From: Cryptomeria japonica
Taxonomy: Eukaryota > Streptophyta > Pinopsida > Cupressales > Cupressaceae
Length of the DNA: 64,000 bases
Direction of reading: 5' to 3'
Assembly (NCBI RefSeq): GCF_030272615.1
Contig: NC_081415.1
Span: 598,491,335 to 598,555,334, forward strand
Under the pieces are notes generated by a model. It had not been told where the DNA came from. It made no database searches and saw nothing but the letters and a program-made list of their open reading frames with translations. Made by a program: the position numbers and the translations under genes. This document shows positions 11,892 to 22,201 of this stretch, piece by piece (position 1 is the first letter of the stretch; each line of letters starts with the position of its first letter).

Positions 11892-13367
11892 AGAATTTCT
11901 ACACTTGAGTCATCTAATGCTTGAATCAAGAAAAAAAGCAAAAAAATCAAAAAAACTATAAAAAATTATCACTATGGTGAAAACTTGGCAACACAAACCT
12001 TGTGACACAAAAATATTCAACAAAATAGAAAAATACAAAAAAAAATAAAAAACAAATAAAAAAAAATAAAAACAAGTGGTGAAAACCTGGCAATAGGCTC
12101 CATTTGTGAGAGAACAACTCCTCTATCTATTGGTACTCATGTCATATCTTTGATCCATTTTATCTAGGCCAATAGCCATCACTGAACACTTCTACACACA
12201 GCATTATCCCGGACATACATAGTGTAGTCAATGTCCTTGATTATTTAAACAGTTATCCATATCATATCCCACCATGGCTTGGTGATCAACATATATATCC
12301 ACATCAACGAGTGTTTGTAACTAGGGGCACCATTCATCTCACTTTAGCATTCGGACAACAAACAAAGATCACAACATACTAAGGAAACCAATGTCAAAAA
12401 TGCTCATCGGACTAGAAAATAGGATCATTACCCAGCTGCAACTTCAACACAAACATGATGGATGATTTTATTCTAAATTATGATTTGTTTACAGTTTGGC
12501 ATGAATTTTTTACTATTTGTATCTTGATTTATGAATCATTAGATCTCCTGAGCTACTCAAGGATGCACTGAGCTAGAGAAGCAATGAAGGAATCTAGTAT
12601 TTTCTTTGGTTTTCTGTCTATGAGGCAATCATTTGTATGGTGCAAATTTGTCTTGAGACATAATTGGAAACATATCATTGAAGACATTTTCTATTTTGCA
12701 CATAAAAATTGTTAACTCTTGTCTATTTTATGCAAGCGACACTCAGGTCGTCTTGGTTCAATTATACCTCAATGTTTGTGTCATCTTGTAATGTCAAAAA
12801 TCCATGTAAGTTATACTCGGATCATTATGGTTCAATTATACCATGATGCTTGCATTTACTTTCAACATATAAAAAGCTCAATGATGACTAAAAGAGCACA
12901 AACAAGTGACTAAATAGGAATGACAACAATAGAATTGAAGCGATAATTTAGTTGCATTTGATCATTTAGTTGCATACAATTCCATTAAGTTGCATATCAT
13001 CTTAAACTTATAATAAATTGCATTAGTATCATCTCATTTTCAAGATACATCTAATATCATTATCCATCATACATCTCATTTTCAAGATACATCCAATATC
13101 ATTATCCCTCATACATCTCACAATCAGAGAACATCACATCTCATATCAAAGTAAATACAATACATCATCACATTATCACCCATTCCATCACGAATCATGC
13201 ATTCACATAATCATATAATAATCAACATCAAGAGATCAAGAGCATTATTATTATCTAAAGCATCTAATCATCCTCATAGTATCATCATATCAAATAATTT
13301 GTATCATAAATCAATCATCATCAAATAACACATGACATGTGGATAAAAGAAAATCAATGTCATATAC

Positions 13368-13405
<38 letters not shown>

Positions 13406-13480
13406 CAAAAATATCAAAATGTAAAGGGGTATCATGTCTATCAATACAACAAAAGTGATCAATACAACAAAATAAGTCTC
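11892..13480 (+). other. 3' non-coding region of gypsy E2
   Basis: About 1.6 kb without a credible gene. It starts with an A-rich stretch (11930-12080) that twice contains GGTGAAAACYTGGCAA. Then 12950-13350 is a degenerate run of CATCATAT/ATCATCA-type low complexity, and 13361-13405 is a (CATA)n/(TA)n microsatellite. Placement between integrase and the antisense remnant suggests the long 3' untranslated zone of Tat-like elements. No LTR edge was recognised in it. Confidence 0.5.
13361..13405. repeat. (CATA)n/(TA)n microsatellite
   Basis: CATACATACATACATATATAT followed by a pure TA run to 13405. Simple repeat with no evident function. Confidence 0.9.
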
Positions 13481-14460
13481 TTAGGTGTGACTATCTCCTG
13501 AGACAGACGGTCTAATAGTAGATGTCCCAACTCCCGGATCTCCACCAAATGGATCACGTTGAGTAGGCCCCATAGCACCTCTATTTTTTTTCCTCGTATG
13601 ACTATGGCCAGATCGAGTGGACGCCACTGCAGCATAGCTAGGAGCTCTATGATCTCAAGGGACTATCTCCTCCTATAAACACCTATAATACTCGACCTCC
13701 TTGGGCGAGTACTGTATCTCTCTCAGTGTGTCCCAGAGTGGGGCACCCATCGAGGCTCTCTCTAACCTATTAGCAAGGGCCTCTTCTGAGCCCTAGCGCT
13801 CAACTTTCGTATCCCTCTCTATTTGTAGTTGTGTAATCTGTCGTTGTTGTGCTAACACCTATGCCTGCAACTCCTACACCAAGACCTGTAGTGCTCTAAT
13901 ATGCGAATCATGTCGGTGGGTGGGCACCCTAATCTGAACGGGTACCTATGTTGTGGTCCCACCTACACCTGTCCCTCTCTGAGGCACTAATGGAGGTAGA
14001 ACTTCATATCTCCTCCTCTGCATAGGTTGCTTGTCATCCTCTATCCCTCCCACAGTAGCTAGCACTGCACCTATCCTACCACCCCTACCCACACAAAGAA
14101 TGAGATCACCTCTTCCATCTCCACCTCTATCTCCACCACCACCTCTACCTTTATCTCCACCACCACCTCCACCTCTTCCATCACCACCACCACCTCTACC
14201 TCTATCTCCACCACCCCCTCTACCGCCACCTCCTCCACCACCTCCACCTCCATCTCCTCCACCTCCATCTCCTCCCTCCTCTCCCTCATCCTCCTCTCTC
14301 CATCTAGAACCCCCTCACCTCAGACTGTTAACTATGAAAACCCTCAAAAGTGCCATTTTGGGATCCATACTAGTACGGATAGACCCGACAACCTACCCTA
14401 GTGGATCCAAAAGTTTGTCGAAAAGGGTACTCAAATTACCAAATCTTTTGGGGGATCCTT
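13481..14460 (-). pseudogene. Degenerate antisense ORF with Gly/Arg-rich segment (E2)
   Basis: On the minus strand a single frame runs from about 14460 to a TAA at 13481-13483 with seven or so internal stops, several at likely Gln codons. It reads PKRFGNLSTLFDKLLDPL, an acidic patch, then a long GGGGDRG/GGRGG-type segment (about 14300-14105). A compositionally normal region follows (VLAQQRQITQLQIERDTKVE, then GSEEALANRLERASMGAP, then EIQYSPKEVEYYRC) and a basic tail. The normal codon content outside the Gly tract argues for decayed coding DNA. An antisense gene downstream of pol is known in Tat elements such as Grande; identity with it is inference. Confidence 0.55.
14101..14290. repeat. Trinucleotide-like CCACCT/CTCCAC low-complexity tract
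   Basis: Plus strand is a run of CCA/CCT/CTC triplets. It gives long spurious Pro-rich and Glu/Val-rich frames, but in the frame of the surrounding antisense ORF it encodes Gly, Arg and Asp (RGG-like repeats), so it is more likely an expanded coding repeat than random satellite. Confidence 0.7.
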
Positions 14461-14783
14461 TGTAGGTTTTCTGAGTAATTGCACAGAAACCAATAAGGTA
14501 AGGCTAATAGGGGCTAATGGAGTTGAAACACTTACTATACACCACCTGAGACCCCTACAAGTGTGTGTTTGAGGTTTGGATAATCTAATGGTTGGATTTA
14601 ATCTAGTGAATCCCAACCATGCTTGAGAGCAATTGTAGAAAACAAATTGATAGGGAGAACTCTAAAGGAGTTTAATTGTTTGACTTGTTAATGGACAAAA
14701 GGAAGACTGATGGAATCCCACTAAAACATCCTTTACCTGCCTATTGATCTAGGTGTAACTATTTTATGAGAACCTCCCCATCA
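14461..14783 (+). repeat. 5' LTR (or its 3' part) of E3
   Basis: The end CCCCATCA is set by the primer site four bases on and by the matching copy ending at 52348. The left limit is placed at TGTAGG, where the antisense coding remnant of E2 also stops and which equals the first six bases of the LTR starting at 32857. At 323 bp it is much shorter than the chromovirus LTR at 42414-44557, so it may be internally deleted. It holds the uninterrupted target site (GAGAG at 14625-14629) into which E6 inserted in the other copy. Confidence 0.6.
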
Positions 14784-14786
14784 AAG

Positions 14787-14798
14787 TGGTATCAGAGC
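14787..14798 (+). other. Primer binding site, initiator Met-tRNA type (E3)
   Basis: TGGTATCAGAGC lies three bases after the LTR end. Same primer type as E1 and E5. Confidence 0.92.
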
Positions 14799-14865
14799 AA
14801 GTTAAGATTTGGGAAGAAACTAGTTGATGTCAGATATTGAATCAGTAGGTGAAAAAAGCCTAAGG

Positions 14866-15817
14866 ATGGTGACCAATGCAGAGTTAGCCAAGAAGGTAGA
14901 AGATCAAGAGGAAAAGAATAGACTCCTCAAGGTAAGATTGCAATTTGGAGAACAAACTAGGTGAAGTAGAAGATAAGACTAAGAAGGTAACCATAAAAAT
15001 CAATGAAGAAAAGGGTAAAGAAGTGGTAGAAGAGGATGCCACAGTAGAACCGAATCCTATTCTACCTGAAGAACCTTTCCTTAGAGCCATCAAAGCCTTA
15101 GGAGGGAAGTCCCTAGAGGGAGAGCCACTTTTTTGTGGAAAAATGGAACCAGATGTGGTCATGGAATGGATTGAAGGATTGGAGAATCACTTTGAATGTG
15201 ATGGAGTTAGTGAAGCACAAAGAGGATTTTATCTTTTGAAGACAAAGGTGGCTACTCAACCAGTACTAGTTCTTCCAATATTTGACAAGCTCTTCACCAT
15301 AGAATGTGATGCAAGCAACATAGCAGTCAGAGCAGTTCTAAGTCAAGACAATAGACCGGTTGCATTTTTTAGTGAGAAACTCAATGATGCCAAGAAAAGG
15401 TATTCTTCTTATGATTTGGAGTTATATGCACTTGTTCAATCACTTAGGAAGTGGAGGCATTATTTATTACCTAAGGAATTTGCGGTTTATACTGATAACC
15501 AAGCTCTTATTTTTCTCAACTCACAAGAGAATTTGAATCATAGGCATATCAAATGGGTAGAATATTTGCAATCGTATACTTTTACCATTAAACAAAAGAA
15601 AGGTCAATGTAATAAGGTTGTTGATGCATTAAGTAGAAGGTTTCTAATAGTTCAAGAAGTTCAGCTCAAGAGAATTGAAGTGGATAGTTTCAAAGGGCTA
15701 TATCAAGATGATGAAGATTTTTCCGCCATCTACAAGGTTTGTCAAGAGTTTAGAAATTGTTTTCATGGTGAATATGCAGATTTTACCTTACTAGATGGTT
15801 TTTTGTTTAAAGGATAG
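14866..15817 (+). pseudogene. Gag N-terminus fused in frame to RNase H (E3)
   Basis: The gag start (MVTNAELAKKVEDQEE, ATG at 14866) is followed by a frameshift near 14940, then an open frame of 290 codons from 14945. Its first part matches E5 Gag (EPFLRAIKALGGKSLEG, VMEWIEGLENHFECDGV). At about residue 97 it passes directly into the RT/RNase H junction LLKTKVATQPVLVLP and a complete RNase H (ECDASN, YSSYDLELYALV, VYTDNQAL, VVDALSRR). The rest of gag, protease and RT, about 2.2 kb in E5, are deleted with the reading frame kept. Confidence 0.85.
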
Positions 15818-15853
15818 CAACTTTGTGTACCTAGAGAGTCCAAGAGAGAAAAT

Positions 15854-16431
15854 TTGATGCAAGAGAAGCATAATGGATGTTTAAGTGGATATTTTGGATT
15901 GAAGAAGAATTTGGAACTTGTCCAAAGATTCTACTATTGGCCAAAGATGCAAAGAGATACCAGAAAATATGTGGAGCAATGTGTGGTTTGTCAAAGGGCA
16001 AAAGGAACTTCTTCTAATGCTAGACTCTATCAGTCTTTACCTACCCCAAACCAGCCATGGGAGTGTGTAAGTATGGATTTTTTTGTTGGTTTACCCAAGA
16101 CCAAACTAGGATTTGATAGTATCTATGTTGTGGTAGATAGATTTAGCAAAATGACCCATTTTATTCCATGTAAGGTGACTCATGATGCTAGTCATATTGC
16201 TCATTTGTTTTTCAAGGAGCTCATTAGGATTCATGGCTTACCAATCAGTATAATATTAGATAGAGATGTAAAATTCATTTGACATTTTTGGAAAACTTTA
16301 TGGCAAAGATTGAGTACAAATTTGTCTTTTAGCTCAGCCTACCATCCTCAAATGGATGGCCACACAAAGGTGGTAAATAGAACACTTGGAAATCTTCTCA
16401 AATGTTTGACAAAGGAGTATGGACAAGCTTG
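15854..16431 (+). pseudogene. pol: gypsy integrase, first part (E3), split by CACTA
   Basis: The frame has the zinc region (EKHNGCLSGYFG to QCVVCQRAKG, with Tyr where E5 has the second His), WECVSMDFFVGLP (first Asp) and ILDRDVKFI (second Asp). After a TGA it continues HFWKTLWQR, YHPQMDGHTKVVNRTLGN. The residue after HT, the usual catalytic Glu, is Lys (AAG, 16367-16369); E5 has Lys too. The protein is broken at 16431 by the CACTA transposon and continues at 32107. Confidence 0.88.
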
Positions 16432-16441
16432 CACTAGTACA
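16432..16441 (+). repeat. CACTA terminal inverted repeat, left
   Basis: CACTAGTACA directly after the target duplication TTG. The same ten bases begin the second CACTA terminus at 63381. Confidence 0.92.
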
Positions 16442-16761
16442 TCTGGGGCTAATTTTTGATGGCCTATCGTTGGAAGTCCGACTATTTTTTGTCGGACTAT
16501 CGACAAATGTAGCTATCAAAAACTCATCGTCAGTCTTCCTAAGGATGCCATTGAACGTTGGAATTCTGACCACTCCATAAACTCTTCCGATGGAAGCTAT
16601 GATCACTCCTCCAACCACAAATATTGTCGGAGGAGAATCAAAATGCCAACACTCCCCCACTACCATGCATCGACGACCATCCAACAAGGAAGTGTCGTCT
16701 GACATACAAGATCCTTGTCAGTTGTTTCTATAGTTGTCGTTGGAATTCTGATGGAATCAAA
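16442..16761. other. CACTA left subterminal repeat zone
   Basis: Short motifs recur in both orientations: TTGGAAGTCCGAC, GTCGGACTATCGAC, TTGGAATTCTGA (twice). Related motifs occur at 31910-32095 and at 63400-63800. In En/Spm elements such zones bind the transposase; that role is family knowledge and inferred here. Confidence 0.7.
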
Positions 16762-17896
16762 AACTTTGGAGAAGCAGAAGATACAAGATGAAGAGTCATG
16801 TGCAAGTAAATTTCATATAAGAAAGCAAGTAGGCATTATCTCAAATGACATGGAAACAAGCTCATCAGCTGCCCAAAAGAGAGAAATTGGAGAGAAGCAG
16901 AGGAAAGTGTTAAAGGGTGATAAATACATAGAGAGTATGCAATACAAACAAACAATGTCTGGAGTGTGTGATGTGGTCTCTAATTTATGTCCGAGGGGAC
17001 TAACTAGTTTTGGAGTTCCGGGGAAACCTATTGGGCCACGCTTGGAGGAAATAAATATGTTCATGCAAGGGCCACCTTTTTTCTATTATGAGAATGTTGC
17101 TTTTGCACCGAATGATATTTGAAAGATGATATCTAAAAATTTATATGGTGTGGAACTAGAGTTGGTGGACTCAAAGTACTATTTAGCTTCTAGAAGACCA
17201 AGAGGTTATGTACACAATCTCCCAATAGAAGGGCAATTTCAAGCATTACCTCCCCCCCATGACTATTTAGGAAGTACTTCCTAAGACAAAGGACTATTGG
17301 CCTCCATGGGATCAAAGAAAAAAATTAAATTGCATAGACTCTAGACGATGTGGTAGTGTCCTTTGTGAAGAAATTTGTACTATAATTGAAAATTCACGAG
17401 GGAAACTACAAGATAGTGAATAGAAATACATTCTTGAAAAGTGTGAAGAATGGAACTTGGTTTCAGTGGGGCTAGGTCAGGTGGCTCCTATATAGGTTGA
17501 CGAGATAGAAATTATATTAGGATTTGAAAAAGATCACACTCGTGGAACTTCTTGTGTGACTGATCGATTGCACTTTTTGGGTAATCCATTCCAAATAGAT
17601 ATAGTTTCATACCATTTATCTATCTTGAAAGCGTTTTATCTTGATGGCATTAAAGTTCTTTCTCTATTTTCTAGTATTGGTGGAGCAGAAGTTGCTTTGC
17701 ATCGACTTGGGATACATTTAAGTTGTGTTTTATTTGTGGAAATATATGAAAAGAACAGGTTTGTCCTTAATAGTTGGTGGACAAAAACCCAACAGATGGG
17801 TAGGTTGATTCAGAGGGAAGATGTCCAAGATTTGAATACAGAAGTACTGGAGGACTTAGTAGACAATGTTTTCAATGACTTATGAAGATCTCAGTA
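16762..17896 (+). pseudogene. DRM: Captured DRM DNA methyltransferase fragment, arm 1
   Basis: Plus-strand frames encode the linker and the permuted catalytic domain of a DOMAINS REARRANGED METHYLASE, the plant de novo enzyme of RNA-directed DNA methylation. In order: GPPFFYYENVA (motif VI), RRPRGYVHNLPIEG, IILGFEKDHTRG, FLGNPFQIDIVSYHLS (motif X), LSLFSSIGGAEVALHRLGI (motif I, G to S in FSGIGG), VEIYEKNR (motif II) and WWTKTQQMG. It ends just before motif IV, so the catalytic Pro-Cys is absent. A TGA replaces the Trp kept in arm 2 (NDIW), a frameshift lies in a C-run near 17250, and further stops follow. The ~370 codons show no intron-like interruption. It cannot make an active enzyme. Confidence 0.9.
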
Positions 17897-17919
17897 TATG
17901 CCTTTAGATCTACTCCATC
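17897..17919. other. 23-nt spacer between DRM inverted arms
   Basis: The bases TATGCCTTTAGATCTACTCC plus ATC separate GATCTCAGTA (end of arm 1) from TACTGAGATC (start of arm 2). The arms pair right up to this spacer, so it would be the loop of a long hairpin. Confidence 0.85.
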
Positions 17920-18417
17920 TACTGAGATCTTCGAAAGTCATTGAAAGCATTGTCTACTAAGTCCTCCAGTACTTTTGTATTCAAATCTTGGACATCTTCC
18001 TTCTAAATCAACCTACCTGTCTATTGGGTTTTTGTCCACCAACTATTAAGGACAAGCCTTTTCTTTTCACATATTTCCACAGATACAACACAACTTAAAT
18101 GTATCCCAAGTCAATGCAAAGCGACCTCTGCACCACCAATACCAAAAAATAGAGAAAGAACTTTAATGCCATCAGAATAAAATGCTTTCAAGACAAATAA
18201 ATGGTATGTGACTGTATCTATTTGGAATGCATTACCCAAATAGTGCAATCAATCAGTCACACAAGAAGTTCCACGAGTGTGATCTTTTTCAAATCCTAAT
18301 ATAATTTCTATCTCATCAACCTATAAAGGAGCCACTTGACCTGGCCCCACCCAAACCAAGTTCCATTCTTCACAATTTTCAAGAATGTATTTATATTCAC
18401 TATCTTTTAGTTTCCTT
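17920..18417 (-). pseudogene. DRM: Captured DRM fragment, arm 2, proximal part
   Basis: Reverse complement of 17400-17896 with scattered mismatches. The minus strand carries the same C-terminal piece (motif II, motif I, motif X regions) in inverted orientation. It stops at TTTCCTT, where a foldback-like element has inserted; the homology resumes at 24386. Confidence 0.88.
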
Positions 18418-18443
18418 GGGTGAGTGCACAAAGATGGTGGTCA
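18418..18443 (+). repeat. Terminal inverted repeat of foldback-like element, left
   Basis: GGGTGAGTGCACAAAGATGG then TGGTCA. It pairs with 24359-24385, differing by a one-base gap and one substitution near the tip. Confidence 0.78.
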
Positions 18444-19570
18444 AAAAGGGGAGTATAAGTGGACACATTTTTTCTAAAATCAAGTGAACTTGAACTTGGA
18501 GGCAAAATTTGAAAGTCATCCACTCAAGATATGAAGATAATCAAACAACAAATATTATAGTACTCTGAGTATAGTTTCCAAACTACTAAACTTTTTCAAA
18601 ATTGGACAAGATTAAGGGGGTCAAAAGTTTCGTGCATAAAAAATAGACCCTAATTTTTTCAGAAAAACATAATAGTGTCTCACGTGCGCATCAAAAATGT
18701 CATAGTTGGGTTTATTATTTTGACAAATCCTTTGGCAGAAAAATAGTTAAGTGTGAGCACTAGAAGATGTGTATTTTTTTGTAACTTTTTGTTCTTAATT
18801 TTTATTTTTTTTTATGATTTTCCAATCAAGCACATCCTGAAAATTAGGCACCTATTTGTGTGCAAAGCATAAGTTGCACTAAAAAAATTGAAAATATAAT
18901 TTTTTTTAAATTGTAAATAATTAAGTGCACTACAATAATATATAAAGTTTTTTAAATTTGGATAAGTATATCAAAAGTTATTAAAAAAATGGTGCACGTA
19001 TGTCTGTGAGAACTATGGAGACACTAGTAAAAGAAATTCAATAATAATAAGTTATTGTTGTTCAATTTTTTTTAAAAATATATGGTTAGAAAGCTCAGAA
19101 GATGGGTGAAAATATGGTGGCAATTTTAGAAATACCCACTTGATGAAGTGTAAACCTGATGATGACAAAGTTGAGAAAACAAGTTGATAAAATAAAACAC
19201 GTCAAAAAGGAGGGAAATGGAGGGAAATCAAACTTCTAAATAGTAGCTTTGTCATCCAGGCCTATTTCCAAGCCTAAATAGTCAAAAGCGTGTGCGAGAT
19301 ATGTATGGTATAAAAAGCGCATACGGGGTACTTATGGTGTAAGAAGCACGTATGCTCTATCTTAACTATAAAAAGAGCGTATGTGCTATTTTTACTATAA
19401 ATAGCGCGTACGTGCTAAGTTTGATTAAATTTTGGGAGTGTGTATAATATCACATTGTATATATAATATGTGTATATACATATAATATATAATATTTATA
19501 TATATGTATATAATAATATATAATATATTAAGTATATATATACACACATATGTGTGTATGTATGTGTATT
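18444..19570. other. Left inner zone of foldback-like element
   Basis: No gene recognised. A/T-rich sequence with a cluster of related motifs at 19285-19420 (GCGTGTGCGAG, GCGCATACGGGG, GCACGTATGCTC, GCGTATGTGCT, GCGTACGTGCT) and a TA-rich microsatellite at 19445-19560. The motif cluster has a counterpart on the right side at 24120-24310. Confidence 0.5.
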
Positions 19571-19790
19571 GTCTCCCTCTCTCCCCCCCTCTCTCTCTCT
19601 CTCTCCCTCTCTCCCCTTCTCCCTTCCTCCATACTCTCTCTCTCTCTCTCTCTCTCCCATTATCTTCCTCTCCCTTTCTCTCTCTCTCTCTCCCTCCCTT
19701 CCCTCTCTCTTCCTCTCTCTCCCTCCCCCCCCCTCTCTCTTCCTCTCCCTCCCTCCCTCTCCTCTCTCTTCCTCTCCCTCCAATATATCT
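19571..19790. repeat. Pyrimidine (CTCTCC) low-complexity tract
   Basis: About 220 bp of C and T only, apart from a few bases. Three overlapping frames give Ser/Pro/Leu-rich artefacts. It faces the purine tract at 22869-23921 and could pair with it in a foldback. Confidence 0.92.
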
Positions 19791-19917
19791 TCTTTTTGTT
19801 TGCATATAGATGAGGTGATAAGAAGATTGACAAGGTGGTCGGTTTTATTTTTTATTTTTAAGGAAGATAGGATATAAAGTAGAACGTTTGAAGAAAATGA
19901 ACGTATTGGTTGAATAA

Positions 19918-20322
19918 TCTTTATGGGTTGTATGGTGTAATAAGGGGTCGTATGGTGTCTTATGACCCCTTAGGACTCCATATGGTGTTCTATGATCCCT
20001 TAGGACACCATATAACCCCTTAGGACTCCATATGGTGTCATTATGGGTTGTATGGTGTCCTAAAGGATCATATGGTGTTCTATGACCCCTTAGGACACCA
20101 TATGATCCCTATTGTTTCCTAAGAGGTCATATGGTGTCCTATAACCCCTTAGGACACCATATAACCCCTTAAGACACCATACGACACATAAAGACACCAT
20201 ATGGTGTCCTAAGGGATCATAGGATGTCATATGACACCTCAGGACACCATACAACCCATAACAACACCATATGGTGTCCTAAAGGGTCATATGGTGTTCT
20301 ATGACCCCTTAGGACACTATTT
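19918..20322. repeat. Self-complementary satellite array, left part
   Basis: Units built from TATGGTGTCCTAAGGGGTCA and its own reverse complement TGACCCCTTAGGACACCATA alternate with little spacing. Because the unit occurs in both orientations, the array can fold on itself at many points. It is continued after the solo LTR from 22202. Confidence 0.85.
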
Positions 20323-20327
20323 GGTGG

Positions 20328-22196
20328 TGTAGTCACATAAATCTGTCCACTTAATTAAATGAATACTTAGTATTTATTTGATTATTTAACCATCAATTAA
20401 TAATTAATTAAATTAATATTTAATTAATTCATCTTAACCCTCTTCTCCTATTAATTAAATAAATTATTCAATTTATTTGATTTAATTCACTTAACCAAAT
20501 TCATACCATTAATTAAATAAATAAATCATATTTGTTTAATTAAATCTTCTCTCACATTTAAATAAATTAATATTTATTTAAATCCCCCAAAATCCCACCT
20601 CTCACATTTAAATAAATTAATATTTATTTAAATCCCCCAAAATCCCACCTCTCACATTTAAATAAATAAATCATTTATTTAAATCACCTTTATCCTCCAC
20701 CCACTTGTATTTTCCTACAAAAGCAAGTTGCACAATTATTTTAAATAAATAATTTATTTAAATCACCTTTATCCTCCACCCACTTGTATTTTCCTACAAA
20801 AGCAAGTTGCACAACTATTTTAAATAAATTATTTATTTAAAATCCTATTTATCCTCACCCACTTGAAACTTTTAATGGTTTCCCTTAAAGTATTCAAACT
20901 TGATGGCTTCCTTCTATAGTCTTCTTAAGACTTTAATGGTTTTCCTTAAAGTCTTCAAGCCTTTAATGGTTCCCCTCAAAGTCTTCAAGCATTTTAATGT
21001 TTTATCTTCCTTTTTCTCATTTAAATAAATTAATATTTATTTGAATATTTATCCAAATACAACTTGCACACATTTATTGAAATAAATGAATTTTTATTTT
21101 AATAAAATCCTATTTTCCCTCACCCACCAAATCCACTTGCAAAATCTAATCCCCTTCTAGATTCTTCTAACCCCTTCCTAATTAACTTAATCCATCCCCT
21201 AATTATTGTCACATTCCTAAGCAAAATGGAGTCACTTCTCAAAGCCTAAAAGTCTTTGATAACCATTAAAGGCTTCCAACCTTCAACCACTAAATGTCTC
21301 AAAGTTTTGGATAACCTTTGAAAGCTTCCAACCTTCAACCACTTAATCCACAAAGTCTTCAAAAACCATTAATGGTTAACCCAAACCCTCTTACATGGTT
21401 AAAAAATTTGTTTTGACTCAACCTCCACCCAACCCAAGGGTCTCATCAAGCCTTTAATGCTTTGACCATGATTATCTCTTAATCATTTGCACAAAGGTTT
21501 ATCCTTGCATTAACTCCTAATCCAGTGGGTAATCCTAATTTAGGCTTGACCCTTACCTTCTAGATAACCATGAGGTCTCCTTAGGCATTTAATGCCTCCA
21601 ACCTCTTCTCTCAACCCAATCTTATGTTGACACTTGTCACCATTTCATTGGTGCAAATTGTGCACATGGATCCCCAACTTTCAAGCTTGACCCTTGATTA
21701 AACCTTTCAATCCTGGCCATCCATTGCTCCATTTTTCCTATAAATAGAGCCCATTCCTTTATAATCCAGATCCTGAAAACTTGTATGCATTTAGGCTATA
21801 GACATTTTTAGAGAGCATTTAGCATAGCATAACTAAAATCTTGTCTTTTTGGTAAAATCAATCATTTTAGCATCAATAGCATAGTATTTAGCTTTTCATT
21901 TCATATTTGAAGCTTAATATTAAATCTCAATCCTCCATAAGCATCCATAGTGCAAAAAGCTGCTGAGAGCTACACTCATTTGGGACTTGGAGAGGAGAGG
22001 AACAAGGGAGGAGCAACTATGAGCATCTTGATTAGCTATTTTATTCTATGTTTATATGCTTTCTATTTCATGCTTAATATCTCTCTTGATATGCCTGTTT
22101 AGGATAATCTTTTGTTGCTAACACTAACGTTTGTTTCTTGTGCTCTTGTGTGTGTTGCCATCAAACAGATTTTCTAATCCTTTTTGCAAAGCATCA
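20328..22196 (+). repeat. Solo LTR of copia family F inside the satellite
   Basis: It begins TGTAGTCACATAAATC and ends AAAGCATCA. A perfect 5-bp target duplication GGTGG flanks it (20323-20327 and 22197-22201), and the satellite continues on both sides. The body has A/T-rich runs (AAATAAATTAATATTTATTT repeats at 20560-20700), a ~100-bp duplicated block (20680-20830) and a TATA box at 21739. The same LTR type starts at 60721 ahead of a copia gag, which gives family and orientation. 1869 bp. Confidence 0.88.
21739..21746 (+). promoter_or_regulatory. TATA box of the family F solo LTR
   Basis: TATAAATA followed by GAGCCC. The same sequence (TATAAATAGAGC) is at the equivalent place in the other family F LTR, at 61681, which supports it as the element's promoter. 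Confidence 0.65.
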
Positions 22197-22201
22197 GGTG
22201 G

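Larger units (their letters stand above)
5406..14460 (+). mobile_element. Ty3/gypsy element E2, Tat/Ogre-like, 5' end off window
   Basis: Plus-strand order is gag (starting in mid-protein at 5406), variant zinc knuckle, protease, G-patch, RT, RNase H, a second RNase H, integrase, then a long non-coding tail and an antisense coding remnant. RT before integrase defines gypsy; two RNase H domains and the C-X2-H knuckle point to the Tat/Ogre group. The 5' part is cut by copia element E1. The 3' LTR was not recognised; the element is interrupted at about 14461 by E3 and may resume after 52348. Confidence 0.87.

Noticed and set aside
14031-14465. 144-codon Pro/Ser-rich plus-strand ORF
   Set aside because: Composition is set by the CCA/CTC low-complexity tract; the coding-like flanks read on the minus strand instead.
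16715-17885. Functional host DRM gene
   Set aside because: No motif IV catalytic Cys, no UBA domains, stops and frameshifts, and location inside CACTA termini.
19425-19877. Several Ser/Pro/Leu- and Arg/Glu-rich ORFs on both strands
   Set aside because: All are translations of the TA and CT microsatellites.
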